Shown: positions 24,925 through 37,900 of the stretch, piece after piece
How positions within the stretch are numbered: the stretch's first letter is position 1
Layout of the letters: each line of letters opens with the position of its first letter
NCBI RefSeq assembly: GCF_003254395.2
Contig: NC_037648.1
Span: 847,868-911,867, forward strand
DNA length: 64,000 bases
Origin: Apis mellifera
Taxonomy: Eukaryota; Arthropoda; Insecta; Hymenoptera; Apidae
Reading direction: 5' to 3'
Notes under the pieces: model-generated
What the model was told of the DNA's origin: nothing
Databases searched by the model: none
The model's input: only the letters and a program-made list of their open reading frames with translations
Position numbers and translations under genes: made by a program

Positions 24925-26969
24925 ATGTATCAGTTTCTATATCTGTTATTCTTTATTAGCTTAATAAATAATAGTATATCATGGCAAATATTTATGAGAG
25001 GTCGAAGTAAATATGGCAATCTAGGTGCTCCAATTTTATCTGAAAATTATAAACTTCCAAACGAACAATGGTTTACACAGTTTTTAGATCATTTTGATCC
25101 AACTGATGCACGTGTTTGGCAACAGGTAATATAAAAATATATACATATATATTCATATTCAAAATTCTTAAATTTGTAATTCAAATAAATTATATATTCT
25201 TTATATTATATTTATATTTAAAATTTTTTAATTACTTTTATAGAGATATTTTATAAATGGAGAATACTATAAAAAAGGAGGACCTGTATTTTTAATGATA
25301 AGTGGTGAAAGTACAGCAACTGCTAAATGGATGGTAAAAGGTCAATGGATTGAATATGCTAAACAATTTGGAGCATTATGCTTTCAAGTAGAACATCGTT
25401 TTTATGGAAAAAGTCATCCTACTTCGTATGTAATATTGTTTACAATTTAAAATTTTACACATTTTAAATTATAATACAATATTTTTGATATTTATAGAGA
25501 TCTTAGTGTGAAAAATTTAAAATATCTTTCCTCACAACAAGCACTTGCAGATTTAGCTTACTTTATAGAAATTATGAATATTGATTATAAATTATCAAAT
25601 GATACTAAATGGATTGCATTTGGAGGGTCATATGCTGGATCATTAGCTGCATGGTTGCGTTCTAAATATCCTCATTTATTACATGGAGCTGTTTCTGCAA
25701 GTGGCCCTTTATTAGCAGAAATTGACTTTCAAGGTAAGCATAATATTTATTATGAAACGTATTTTATATTAATAACTATACTTTATAGAATATTATATTA
25801 TTGTTGAAAATGCTCTCAAACAATATTCTGAAGCATGTGTGAATACAATAGTAGAAGCAAATAAACAATTTCACATAATGTTACGTCATCCGATCGGTCA
25901 ACAAGGAATAGTTAAAAAATTTGTGTAAGTAGAAATTGAATTTCTTATTTATCAATATAAATATATATTTTATTATTGAAAAATTTTTACTTGCAGTTTA
26001 TGTGATCCTATTGATTCTGGATATACTAAACGTAATGATATTTCTAATTTGTACGAAACGTTAGCGAGTAATTTTGCTGGTATTGTACAATATAATAAAG
26101 ATAATCGTAATAATTCCGCAATGGCTAATTTGACTATCGAAAGCGCTTGTGATATTTTAACGAATGATAGCTTGGGTATTGCCATAGATAGACTTGCAAT
26201 TTTAAGCACTAAAATATTGAATGCATCAAAAGAGAAATGTTTGGATTATACATATAATAAAATGATTCATAAACTTCGAAATGTAACTTGGGCTAGTGAA
26301 GAAGCAGAAGGAGGTAATGCAATATTTTTTTAAAAGTATTATTGGTAATTTTATGTTTTTAGTTATTATATTTTATAATTATAACTTTTTATATTATACT
26401 TTTTAGGACGACAATGGATGTATCAGACGTGTACAGAGTTTGGATTCTTTCAAACTTCCACAGCACGTCCAAAATTATTTAGCGAAACATTCCCAATAGA
26501 TTTCTTTGTGCAACAATGTATTGATGTGTTTGGCCCAAGGTTTGAAAGATAAATATATTTTTAATTATCATTAGCTATATAAAATTAAAACATTTTTATA
26601 CTTCCATAGATACAATATTCATTTACTGAATTCGGCAATAAATAGAACAAATATTTTATATGGAGCATTAAATTTACAAGTTACAAATGTAGTATTTGTA
26701 CATGGATCAATTGATCCTTGGCATGTTTTGGGACTTACGAAATCATCGAATCCACAAATGCCTGTTATTTATATCAATGGTGCATAAATATTAATACGTA
26801 TTTTTTATTTTCTAATTTTTATTCAATATTGAAAATTAATTAAAGTTTATGACTCACAGGTACTGCTCATTGTGCTAACATGTATCCATCTTCCAAAGAT
26901 GATCCACCTCAATTAAAAACTGCCAGAGTAAAAATCGAAAATCTCATTAGTCAATGGTTACGTAATTAA
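24925..26969 (+). CDS. Secreted S28 serine carboxypeptidase-like protease
   Basis: Eight exons: 24925-25125, 25244-25425, 25498-25733, 25789-25924, 25997-26313, 26407-26539, 26610-26779, 26860-26969. Phases match and give 494 residues, a normal length for peptidase family S28 (PRCP/DPP7/PRSS16). A hydrophobic signal peptide covers about 1-19. The catalytic triad is visible: Ser172 in GGSYAG, Asp437 in HGSIDPW and His462 in GTAHCANMY. The N-terminal QWFTQFLDHFDP and the HRFYGKSHPT segment are also typical. Members cleave after proline or remove short peptides in lysosomes or outside the cell; the substrate here is unknown. The arthropod branch is usually annotated as K12H4.7-like/thymus-specific serine protease-like. 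The intron 7 donor (GTGCAT) is weak. It is divergent from XPR1 and convergent with the lectin receptor gene. Confidence 0.95.
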
Positions 26970-27168
26970 ATGTGATATATTTTTTTTGTTTTATGTGATA
27001 CACATATTTATATAATAATAACAATTAGATTTCCTATTATTTTTTTTTTTTAATGAAACAATAATGATTACAAGAATTAAGTTTATTTAAGTAAGTTTTT
27101 AAACAATTTGAATTCGTTCTTTATAAACTTCTGTAAAGCAATCATGCTATATAAATATTTTTAATTCA

Positions 27169-27174
27169 AATAAA
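27169..27174 (+). terminator. Candidate poly(A) signal of the S28 gene
   Basis: AATAAA, 200 bases after the stop codon. A second copy lies near 27356. The choice between them is uncertain. Confidence 0.35.
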
Positions 27175-28353
27175 TGGTGCATTTATTAAAACTAAAAGTA
27201 ATTATTTACGTATATAACAAGTTATTTGTGATATAATGTTTACTATTTTGTATGTATTATCTTTATATTAAACCACAAGAATATATGTATAGTTACAATT
27301 AAACAAATTTGCCCATAATGGCACTATTACAATTTCTTGTGATTATTGATATATTAAATAAATACATGTACAACTTATTATGAATATATCTTATATCAGT
27401 CAACAAATAAATACATACTATTTATTAATTATGTATGTTTTATTCCAGACGAATATGGGAAAAAATGTTTAACTTGTTAAAATAATACTAAATATAAATA
27501 ATTAATTAAAATATATATAGAACAAATTTTACATAACGTTTTACACGTAGCTTGTTCTAGAACGAGCACCGTATCTAAATAAATTTTGTTTCTGAAATGG
27601 ATAACGTCGGCCTTTCCTTAACGATATCATCTTTAAATGTCGGTTTATTATGAGAAATTTATTTAATCTTTTTAAGACGAGGCCAAAATACCCATAACAG
27701 ATATTAATCTTATCGAGTATGATTTTTGTAAATTAATACCATTCTTAATATTGTAATTAAACATTCATACAATAATTTATATTAGAATTTGTTTAATCGG
27801 TAATTATATATATATATATAAATATATATATATATTATTCTCATTTTTTTGGCATATCCTTTGATCAACTTATGATCCTTCTTATTCACAACTTGCATCA
27901 TTAACTTACGCTACTGTAGTATACGATATTTACATTAACAAGATATTTGTAAATGATTTACTGTATAATAAAACGATAAACATTTTTATCTATCAATCAC
28001 GTTTTAAAATTCTCCTACACAACGTCTGATTCACCACGTTCCTTTAAATTCTACTTGGAGTTACAAATTGGAATTACAATTTCATAAATGATGGCATTAT
28101 GAGTGCTTTATGCTATTATGTAAATGCTAATTTTATATATAAAAAAAAAAAAGTTTTTTTAGTTACAAACTTTGAATTTCAATTATCTATCTCAAAATAA
28201 TCTATCAATTTTTAATTTGTACATACAAATATTATCACATGTAACTATCCAGAAAATAAAATTAAAATAAAAATTAAAATTCAAACAAAAGTATTACACT
28301 TATTTAAATTTAAAAATCACATTGATAAAAATATTACAGCATTGCATACTCCA

Positions 28354-28359
28354 TTTATT
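28354..28359 (-). terminator. fw: Candidate poly(A) signal of the furrowed-type gene
   Basis: AATAAA on the minus strand, about 160 bases beyond the stop codon. Neuronal or adhesion genes often have longer 3' UTRs, so a later site is possible. Confidence 0.35.
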
Positions 28360-28516
28360 TCTCAATATAAACCATCATTATTCCTCATTGTATTACCATT
28401 TGTAAAACATTAAAAAATCGCTTACTCATGATCTAATCGCAGCAACTCGTCACAGTTATCGATTCACTGAAAATCTCAAGAAAAAAATATAGGATCTTAA
28501 ATAACAGATCCGGTAC

Positions 28517-28913
28517 TCAATATCTATGATGGGACTGGGACTGCCTCCACTCAGGCGTAGAGTTACCGTGGTGATGATGATGATGATGATGATGGCGTTT
28601 CTTGTCGGAGATGCTGGCGTGCTTGCTGGTGGGATACGTGGCTACATCGCTCACAACTAATTCCGAACCATCTCTCTCGGTGTTGTTACCACGGTAATTT
28701 TCTCGATATCCTGGTTCATCCAGGGTCTCCTTACGACGAAGAGGAGGATGATTGGTCTTATGACCAGCCGTCTCATGCAGATTCTCCCAAGCTTGACGGT
28801 AGTATCGGTTCAAACCTCCTCGACTTTCGGACGAACTGCTTCCAAAGCTGGCCACGGTGTTGCAATCAGGAGATGCACGGTGCCGATAATGCTTGCTGCT
28901 TCTACCACGATTT
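28517..28913 (-). CDS. fw: fw exon 11: cytoplasmic tail
   Basis: It encodes residues 758-889: basic and Ser-rich at first (NRGRSSKHYRHR), with Tyr residues in NRYYRQAWENL and EPGYRENYRG that could be phosphorylated. A run of nine His (865-873) made from a CAT repeat follows, and the stop TGA is at 28517-28519. The acceptor is CTACACAG-like and in phase 2 with exon 10. Confidence 0.9.
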
Positions 28914-31900
28914 CTGTGTAAATACATTAACAATTGTTTATTAATTCATATTAAAAATAAGGATTCTGTTCTTTTTATATTTCTTTTTTTTTGTTTTTCT
29001 TTAAGCGGTGTAAATGCATTATCGATATGACCTTCAGATTTTTTTATATTATCTTTGTGAAATGTATATATGTGTTTGGACAATATTCTAGCCAAGTGTA
29101 ATTGAAGCAAATAAGTTGTAACACCATCACCAGTTTGAAGATAGAAAAAGTAAGAAAGATTTAGATATAAAATATAGATACGCAATAATATTTATACTAT
29201 CTCTTAATACTTAATCTCTTGATTGATCCCATAATTTTAGTAACTAATTTTAGTAACTATTATTTTAAGTAGCTAAACTATTCTATAAAAATAAAAATAT
29301 TAAATCATACGTTTAAATTTAATCTACATTATTATAATTTTACTTTTCAATTTCACCATTTCTCTTAATTCATTTCTAATTACATTATAATCTGTCAATT
29401 TTTAATTATAACAGATCACAAGATACAAGTTGTAAACAATTGCAAGTAAAAATAATTGTGGCAGCAATTCCTCTTCATTCTGTGCCCTATTTCAAAACTA
29501 CTGTGCTACGAACAACTGTGGTACGTACAAACCAAGCCACAGGGACCTCGATGAGGAAGTGCACAAACGCTGCATCACGTGCACCCGGAAGTGAAGCATT
29601 GAAGTACTCACTCACAGAGTGAGACTTGGTGAACGAGCTATCGCTATATAAATATTTGTGCTCATTACAAACATTGCTCGTTTACCTTGACTAGTAATCA
29701 CTCGCGAGGGTGGCGCATGGCGGTTGTAGTGGTACGTGGTGATGGTTGATGTAGTGGTGGGCGGTGGTTGCGTGGAGGGTGAGGGCAATAATGGTGGACT
29801 ATATATATATATGTATATATATGTATATCTATACACAGGAGGTAAACATGAAACAAAGAGAAAAAGAGAGAAAGAGGAAAAAAAAAAAGAAAAAAAACTA
29901 GAGGGATGGATTAGAAAAGTATCCAGCGCGATGGGCCGCCGAGAGACCAAAGGAGTAAGGATGATCGGTGCTGCGACGTGCCGTCAAATCGCGGCGCCCC
30001 AGGTGCTGGTCGGGGAAGGGCAGCGCCAGTAGTGTGTACCAACGCGAGGGCATCCCGGCGTCACCCCTTCCAAGGCCACCACTACCCCCACCCCTCAACG
30101 CACCAACCCCACCAAGCCCCCTGCGGCGCCTTCCTCTGACCCTGCCACTGCCGCTAGCCACCGCAACGCAAATGGGCTCAGTGTTAATTGTTATATTCTT
30201 GATCGTTGCCTAATTTCCTCTGATCAATCTTTCTTTTTGTTTTTTTTTTTTTTGTTTCTTAATTTTCTTTACCACATATATTTTATTTCTATTTTGACGA
30301 TTAGTTAGATTAAGTTTCTATTCTTTTTCTGACCAATTTTTCAATTTGGTTTGGAAAGTTTAGATATATTCGTGGGATAATTTTTTTAAGGATTGATTTT
30401 TAAGGTTAAGATGAAGTATGTATAATATGATATAAATATGATGTATAATTTGTATTCGATTGTTTATAACTTAGTAAATAAATTTCAATCAATATTTTAC
30501 AAAAACTTTGGTGTTTGGAATCGACTATCCACGAATATATTAACACCCTATATATATATAGATATGATATAGTTATAATAGAGTATTAGGTTGGTAAAAA
30601 GTTGTCCAAAAGTTTAAGGGATGATTCTTCAAGGAATGATTTTTCACTTATCCTTTTTTGTCTTGAATAATCAGCTCTTAAATTTTTTGATACTACAATT
30701 CCTATCATATTCAAAATGTTTGAATTTATAATAATAATTATTATTTGATATATAGATAGAAATTTCTTAAAAAATATTTTTATCTGATAATTTTATATTT
30801 TTTCACTTAAAGTAAGAAAAGCTTTTACAGTTGCAGCGAAATTACATTATAATACTATATCAATTAATAATATTGAAGAAAAAAAATACAATAAAAATCA
30901 AGAGGACTTAGAAATTGTTGATCTTTACACGTAACAACCCTTTGTTATACTACAACAAATTACAGTATTTTGAAAAAATATGCGATTAAATTAGAAAAGA
31001 TTAGATAAGAAGATAGACGAAAGAATAAAGACAGTTTGAACAAATATAGAGTAAGCGATACAGTATACACACGTAGAGTAATATATATTGTATATATAGA
31101 AAAGCTATAGTTATGTATAGTCTGCCCAAGAAATAATGCCTGTTAAAAAATTGAAGAAAGTTAAAAATAAAATTGCAGATACTAAAATACAGATGATTAT
31201 AAATACAATTTCATGATGTAAAGATCAAATCAAATCAAAAATATACAGAGTGTTCAATTACAAATATTCAAAATTTCAAAACATAATCATTAATCATCAT
31301 CCATTAATTTGAAGAATCATTTCTTAAATTTCTGGTAATCGAACACTCTGTACTAACGTATATCAACTCTGTTTAACGTATATCAAAAAATTCAGTCTTT
31401 TAGAAAATAAAAGAATCACTATCCTAAATTAATTTTCTATTTTGATTCTTATGAAAGTTAGCAAGAAAGTTATATCATAGTTAGTAATAAACGAATAAAC
31501 AAAAAAAAAACAATATATCACAAACAAAAATAACATAAAATACAAAATATACAAAGTACAATCTAATGTTATATTACAACAGGCGTTACTTTTGGTGCAA
31601 CTAAAAATCTTGATCACAGAGAGAGAGACAAAGAAAGAATCACGCGGATCGCGTATTTATTTTAATGATTTTCCTTTACCTGCGTATAAGTATTACAACG
31701 GTGGTGATTACAGCGGCTAGGAATACGAAACCGCCGAAGACACCCAAGGCGATCACAGCGCCTAGATTTAATTTCGCTTGATGAGTGTTACTCGTGTGGT
31801 CGGCATTGTCCACCCTGTAGGGTCCAGAAGGTTCTGGAACACCGGTTCCAATCCCAACCTGTGCGTTATCCACCCCACTGCCCGAAATCTCATTGTCCTG

Positions 31901-34900
31901 AGGATGATCACTGCTGTCGTCGTTCAAAGGTGGCGAAGGAGGAGGTGCTGGCCTCTGAAGACCGACATTCGGTTTCCTCGCGATGGTTTCGCGAACCGTC
32001 GCGGGTAATTCAGCGGTGCTGGCCACTCTTCGAGGCGGTACAGGGGTGGTGCTCGTGGTTGTGGTCGTCGAGATTGTCGTGGGTCGGACTCGTGGCGGTA
32101 AGAATGGTTGCCGTGTTCTGGCGGTCGTTGTTCGTACAGTTATTCGAGGTGGGGCGGTCACTGTGGTGCGTGGTTCCTCTGCAATAAAATTTATTCATTT
32201 TTTTTTCTGATTTTTGATACGATTATTGTAAAGAATAAAAGTCATGCGATTTTGAACCATGTGCTGTCTTGTATCCTGTTTGTTAGAGATTAGATTTATA
32301 GTGTAACAATTGTCCAAGTATGTAAGTATTTCAGGAATTGTGGAAATTCTTCTTTGAATGAAGGAATTTTGGAATTTTTTTTCTTTTTTTGCGATGAATG
32401 AAGAAGTAGACATTGATTTCTTAAGCTTGTAGAAAGAGACAAAGATTTACAAATTTTTATATTTAATTATTTATATTAATGAATGAATGAATTACCTATG
32501 CAAGTGGGTGCGATGTGATCGTATAATCCAGTGGGTAAACATAATATTTGTCGGTGCCCAGTGAGTCTATAATTCTTTTCACAAGTATAAGTGACGATGC
32601 TGCCTACGAGAAGACTTCGATTGAAGCTCGATTTCGATGGCATTGTTTCGGTTTCGTCGATTTCATCGATTTGAATGTAACTGTGCGGCACAGGTGTTGG
32701 AGGATCGCACAGGATTGGTTCACAACGCGGCGGTGGTCCATTCCAACGCTCATCGATGTCACAAGTTAATCTTGCACGACCTTTAATGGAAATTATTTAA
32801 AAATTTTTACATAAATTTAAATTAAGTAAAAATTGCTTAAACAATAAAATTCAAATAAAGATCTATCTTCATTTATTTTAATTTCTATTATTACTTACTA
32901 TTAATTATTTTATAAATTCATTATCATATTTCATAACCATCTCATATATTGTTCCAAAAAATAATAAAGAAGAAGAAACAAGTTGAAACTATCATTACTA
33001 TCATTTATGAAACAAGACTTGCTTACCAATTTCCTCAAACTGCTCCTTTATAAAGCATTTTCGAACACACGTATCAGAGTATTATTTACAAACGATATCC
33101 ATTTATCAAACAATCAAATAATAATGGCTAGCGCCACGATAAATTCTTACCAGTCATCTCGAATCCTTCATCGCAGGAGTAAAGCACCTGACTGAGATAA
33201 CTAACGGTATTGTTGATAAGTGTGTAGCCTCCGTGTTTTATGTTTGCTGGATAACCGCACTCGATGCCTGAAACGAGCAGAATGTTGAATTTAACATCGA
33301 TATAACGATACATATATGGTTCACCAAGTTAATCTCTATATTTCTCTGATCCTTATATTGTCCAACTATGAGAGAGCAATGTTTATTGAAGAACTTATAA
33401 CTAGAAATCTTCAATCATTGACATTATTTTGCCATTAAGAAATAATATTTTAGAATACTACTGTTCTTGTATTTACATTTCTATTTTAAGGAATAATCCT
33501 TTACAATTATTTACAAAGTTATTAGTAACAGTTACTGTTCTTATTAAAAAATAATATTATACAATACTTTACAATACAATTATTGCTCTTGTTGTTTATA
33601 TTTATAAATGTGTCTTTTGTTTCTATTAATTTCCTTTTGTAAAATATTATATTTGATGTCTAATCAAATGTTAACAAGTATTTAAAAATACTTGTTTTAC
33701 ATTTTGTTTTGCAGTTACTCCATAGTTGAGCAGTATGCTTCTTACTTTTGCACACAGGTGGAAACTCGTTATAGAAGCCAGTGTCCAGACAAGTGCGAGT
33801 GGACGGTCCTATAAGAAGGCTACCAGCGTTACAAGTATATTCCACGGTCGCGCCAACTTCGTATGCACTTCCGGAATTCCGATCTGCGGTTGTGGTCACC
33901 GTCATCGTGGAATTCGGCGGCTGTTCTGGTCGACCACATGCTCGTGGTTCTAACAGCAAACAAAGAATTTCATTTTTTTTTTTTTTACTTCTTTTTACCT
34001 GGCTGAAATTGCTTGCTATTTTTATGTTCAGTGATGGAAAAGGAATTATGGTAAATCATAATCTGTGGTTTATAGTTGGGAGAACTTATACTGATGATTT
34101 TTTTTTTTTTTTGGAATTTATATATAAGTACATAAAATATTCCTAATTGAAAGAGAATGAAAAATATTAAATAATATTATTTTTATTGTTCTAAAAAAAT
34201 CAAGAAAAACTTATTTGTTAATTCTTTTAGAGTTTGAAAATTATATATATGACAAATAAATAAAATTCCTAACAAAATTTATAAAATATTGACAATACAT
34301 GCAAAAGAAAAATAAAAAAATATCTAAAGTATAATACTATTAATGATATTTGAGGAAACAAGTTTTTATTCAAACTCTATTTCTTTATAATCTTATAATT
34401 ATTAATTTATAAAAATTTGATTTCACATGAAAATCCAGTGATTATTGATTCTCAGCTTGTCACATTATATCATTCATCTAGCGCATCCACAGACAGAAAA
34501 AGATATTCGTGTCATCATATAATTTGATAATAATGAGAGAAAGGAATACGGAAGCGACGTTAGTTTGAAACTTATACCAGGTACTCACGGTGTTGACAGA
34601 TGAAATTTAATCGAGCCGTGCAAGGAGTATCAGACCAAAGCCAGCCTCTGCTACCATCGTATCGAGCACAATCCTCTTCGGTTCCTTGAGGCAAGCTCCA
34701 GAAAGAAACGGATACCTCCTCGCCGCTTCCTGTCCATCTCCAAACCGTGCGATCCTTCTGATCTCTCACTGCACCCATCCAGTATTGACTGGAAGTGTCG
34801 CTCCTTAAGAAACATAAAATATAAAGTTTTTAAAAATCTTTATTGAAAGAGATATTGAGAATTTTTTTCTATTATTTTCTACGTTAATTATTTAATTTGT

Positions 34901-37900
34901 AAATAATAAAATATGAATTCAAGTGATTGAATTATATAATTTCATTTTTCATTTAATGATTTATATTTGTTTCATAGAATTCTATATTGTGATTTTTCTA
35001 AAAGACTACCTATGCCTCCTCCACAATTCCCATGAAATAAATCCTTGCAATGCAGGATTGCTTTCATCCACTAAAGTTCCACCTCGTGCACGACAGAACG
35101 ATAACGCCTCCCTGAATATCATTGGTTGCCGATTATAGAATATATAACACTTTCCATTATAAGTTGCTGTTGAACCTGGTGGCTGATCTCTGAATTGTGG
35201 ACATCTCTCAATAGGAAGTGCCTGTGCAAAGAAATAATTAATTAGAAAAAAATAACATACTTTTCAAAAACCTTACTTATTACTAATTTATTATTAAAAA
35301 TTCCAAAAATACAACAATACAAATAATAAGAGAAATATTACATGCTAAAAAAAATGACATACAACTCAAAAGAAGAATTTATTGAATATTGATGTTTCAA
35401 TTTCCAAACTGAATTGAATTCTCAATTTTGATTGAGTGATGTTTTTGTACATTTTTATATTAAAAGCTCTTTAAAATCATTAATTTTGAGATCTCCTTCC
35501 AAGCAAGTGTGAAATATCCAAAAGATTCCTTATTTTTTTACTTACAATGATACTTCATAAAATTTCATAAAATTGCCAAACCAAAGAAAAGAGTTTTTGG
35601 CACAATCTGACATTTTTTTATCCATTTCAAGTAAATTCTGTGATATACACCTGATCGGTATACACGAAAGCCTCGCACAAAGAGAGCTGGACTGGGATTG
35701 ATGTCGGTGTGTTCGCCTCCAGATGCACGGAAACGAAAGCTCCTGGCATAGGAGGATTGCAGGGTAGGAAAAGAGGTTGGCCTTCTTCGAGAGGGCCGGT
35801 GAAACGATTGCAAATTGGATTCGTTCCCAAGTCTGGCCGATTGTTTCCGACACGAACCACGATTGTTCCTGGTATATCGTCGCCTGTAATCAGAGAACGT
35901 GCGTGAGAAATTTGAATTCGATAACGTTTACCTATGCGATAACGATATTAATATTGGAAACAATCAAAATCGATTGCATTTTTTTTTTTGCTATTGATTC
36001 AGGAAAAAAAATACGGTTATTCAATTACTAGTAACTTTAGTGCTAACAGATAATATAAATAGGAAAAAATTTTGCTGAAAACTCTGAATACTTTTATCTT
36101 TTTTTCTAACTTTTTTCCTAATTGGAACAAGTTAGATGTAGCGAATTGATGAATTATTTCTTTACATAGAAATTGAACACAATTTTTCATCATAAAAATT
36201 TTTAAAGAGAATCGAATATCTTTCAAAGAAAAATTGTTGACATAAATTACAATTCAATATCTCTTTCATTCAACAGGATAATAATGCACAAAACACGCCA
36301 ATCCATCAAAGAGAGAAGTACTCTTCCGTATTAAAACGATAAACACATTTTTCATAGGATCCATGGATCAGAATCGATCCATGCTTTCACTTGCCGCACA
36401 AATTGCTACCCTGCAATCGCAAAACATTTGAACGGATAAAATAATGTGAAATAATCCAGGTGCCTAAGCAAGGACTACATCTTCCGACCTGGAAAGTATC
36501 CCAGGTGTGACCAAATGGATGGCCAACACCAATTACATGCTTTCCACGTTTTGTCCCCGTGTAATCATCTTCGAAACAGCGACAATTTCTTGTTTATATA
36601 TATATGTATATATAAAAAAATATCCAGCCTGCCGAGAAACGTCACGAGTCATCCCGTGATATTAGAAAACGCGTTTCTAACGATGCGGTATGGTTGGTAA
36701 TGGTTCGAGATCGTTCGAGGTCGTTTTGAAAAAATTTTTTAGAGTTTTAGTGTAAAATCAAGTTATATTTGTGAATTATCTATATATAGTTTTATATTAA
36801 TATAGATTGAATCAATAAATGAGGCTAGGGAAATAAATTGTTACTATTAGTTAACTGTGAATTATGTGAAATTGAATTCTAAAAAATAAATAATTTGATT
36901 TTGAACAAACTTTGCAAAGGATCAATTCTCAATTCCGCATCTCTATCATAAATACAATTCTACTTGTAAACACTGTGTATATTTTAATTTTTAATAAAAA
37001 AAGAAAAGAGAGGAGAAAAATAAGTACACACTTTCGAAAATTTTCAGGATATGCAACTCTAAAAATCAATTTCTAGTAACAAGTAAATAGAATTCTTAGA
37101 GAAAAAAAATTCCCTATTTTTCTTCCATTCCTGGCTATCGAGTTGCTCTGTTGTTTATTTTACGTACGCATGAGCTGTAATCATAACTGCTTGGCATTTT
37201 CTTTTCGTATTGCCGGAAATGGGGAGTTCGCGTTTGGTGAACGATAACCGATCTCGATCGTAATTAAAACGCTCCGCTAACAGCCTCTTATCGGTATTAG
37301 CGGCGTGAAAGTTGCTTCTCCTTGTAAAATATCGAGTCGATTTAATTACGATACACTACGCTTGTTCATCGGCGAAACACGAAGATTATCGTCACGTGCG
37401 GATGTTAGGTGAATCGTGACCAAGGAGGAAACGAGTGTTGGAATAAAGCTGCTATTTATTTGGATAACACGCAATTTTTGTATGTAACGAAAGTGTAGGC
37501 TTAGAATTATAAGGAGAGGGGAAAAAATAAATAAATAAATAAAATGGAAAATATAAAATTATATAAAACTTAAGTATTCGTAATTAATACACTCTCGAGT
37601 CCATTTGCATGTTTGCATATGCAATGTGGATGAATTAATGATTAGGTTAGAAATGCGTATTTAATTTTGAATTTTTTTGGAATTTTCAACGTATATTAAT
37701 AATTAACTTAAGAAACAATCGATGTTAAATTTTAAATTTTTAAAAAAGTAGATTTTGTAAAAAATTGAAATGAGTTAAATTATAAATTTAAAATTTTCTC
37801 GGAAAAGAAGAATTCTTTCTATTTAAATATTTGAATAGCATCGGCTTTCCTCGAGTAAGAAAGAATTAAAAAAAAAAAAAAAAAATGCTTATACTTATAT

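Larger units (their letters stand above)
26970..28516. other. 3' UTRs and intergenic DNA between convergent genes
   Basis: AT-rich, with no coding ORF. It should hold the 3' UTRs of the S28 protease (plus) and the furrowed-type gene (minus), and includes an AT run near 27808-27834. Confidence 0.7.
28914..31679 (-). other. fw: Last intron of the furrowed-type gene
   Basis: It contains a GC-rich island (about 29690-30180) with a phase-compatible ORF on the minus strand, an AT/TATG microsatellite (29799-29830), a minus-strand coding-like stretch (28946-29135) and a small MITE (31243-31352). The remainder is AT-rich with nothing recognised. Confidence 0.6.

Noticed and set aside
29968..30213. 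Pro/Leu-rich plus-strand ORF with a hydrophobic end
   Set aside because: Low complexity, no start or splice support, and it overlaps the more protein-like minus-strand frame of the same GC-rich island.
30587..30612. Mariner-like end TTAGGTTGGTAAAAAG
   Set aside because: Only the first few bases resemble a mariner terminal repeat. No partner repeat or transposase sequence follows.
31778..32293. Several plus-strand ORFs over fw exon 10
   Set aside because: Antisense shadows of the GC-rich stalk exon.
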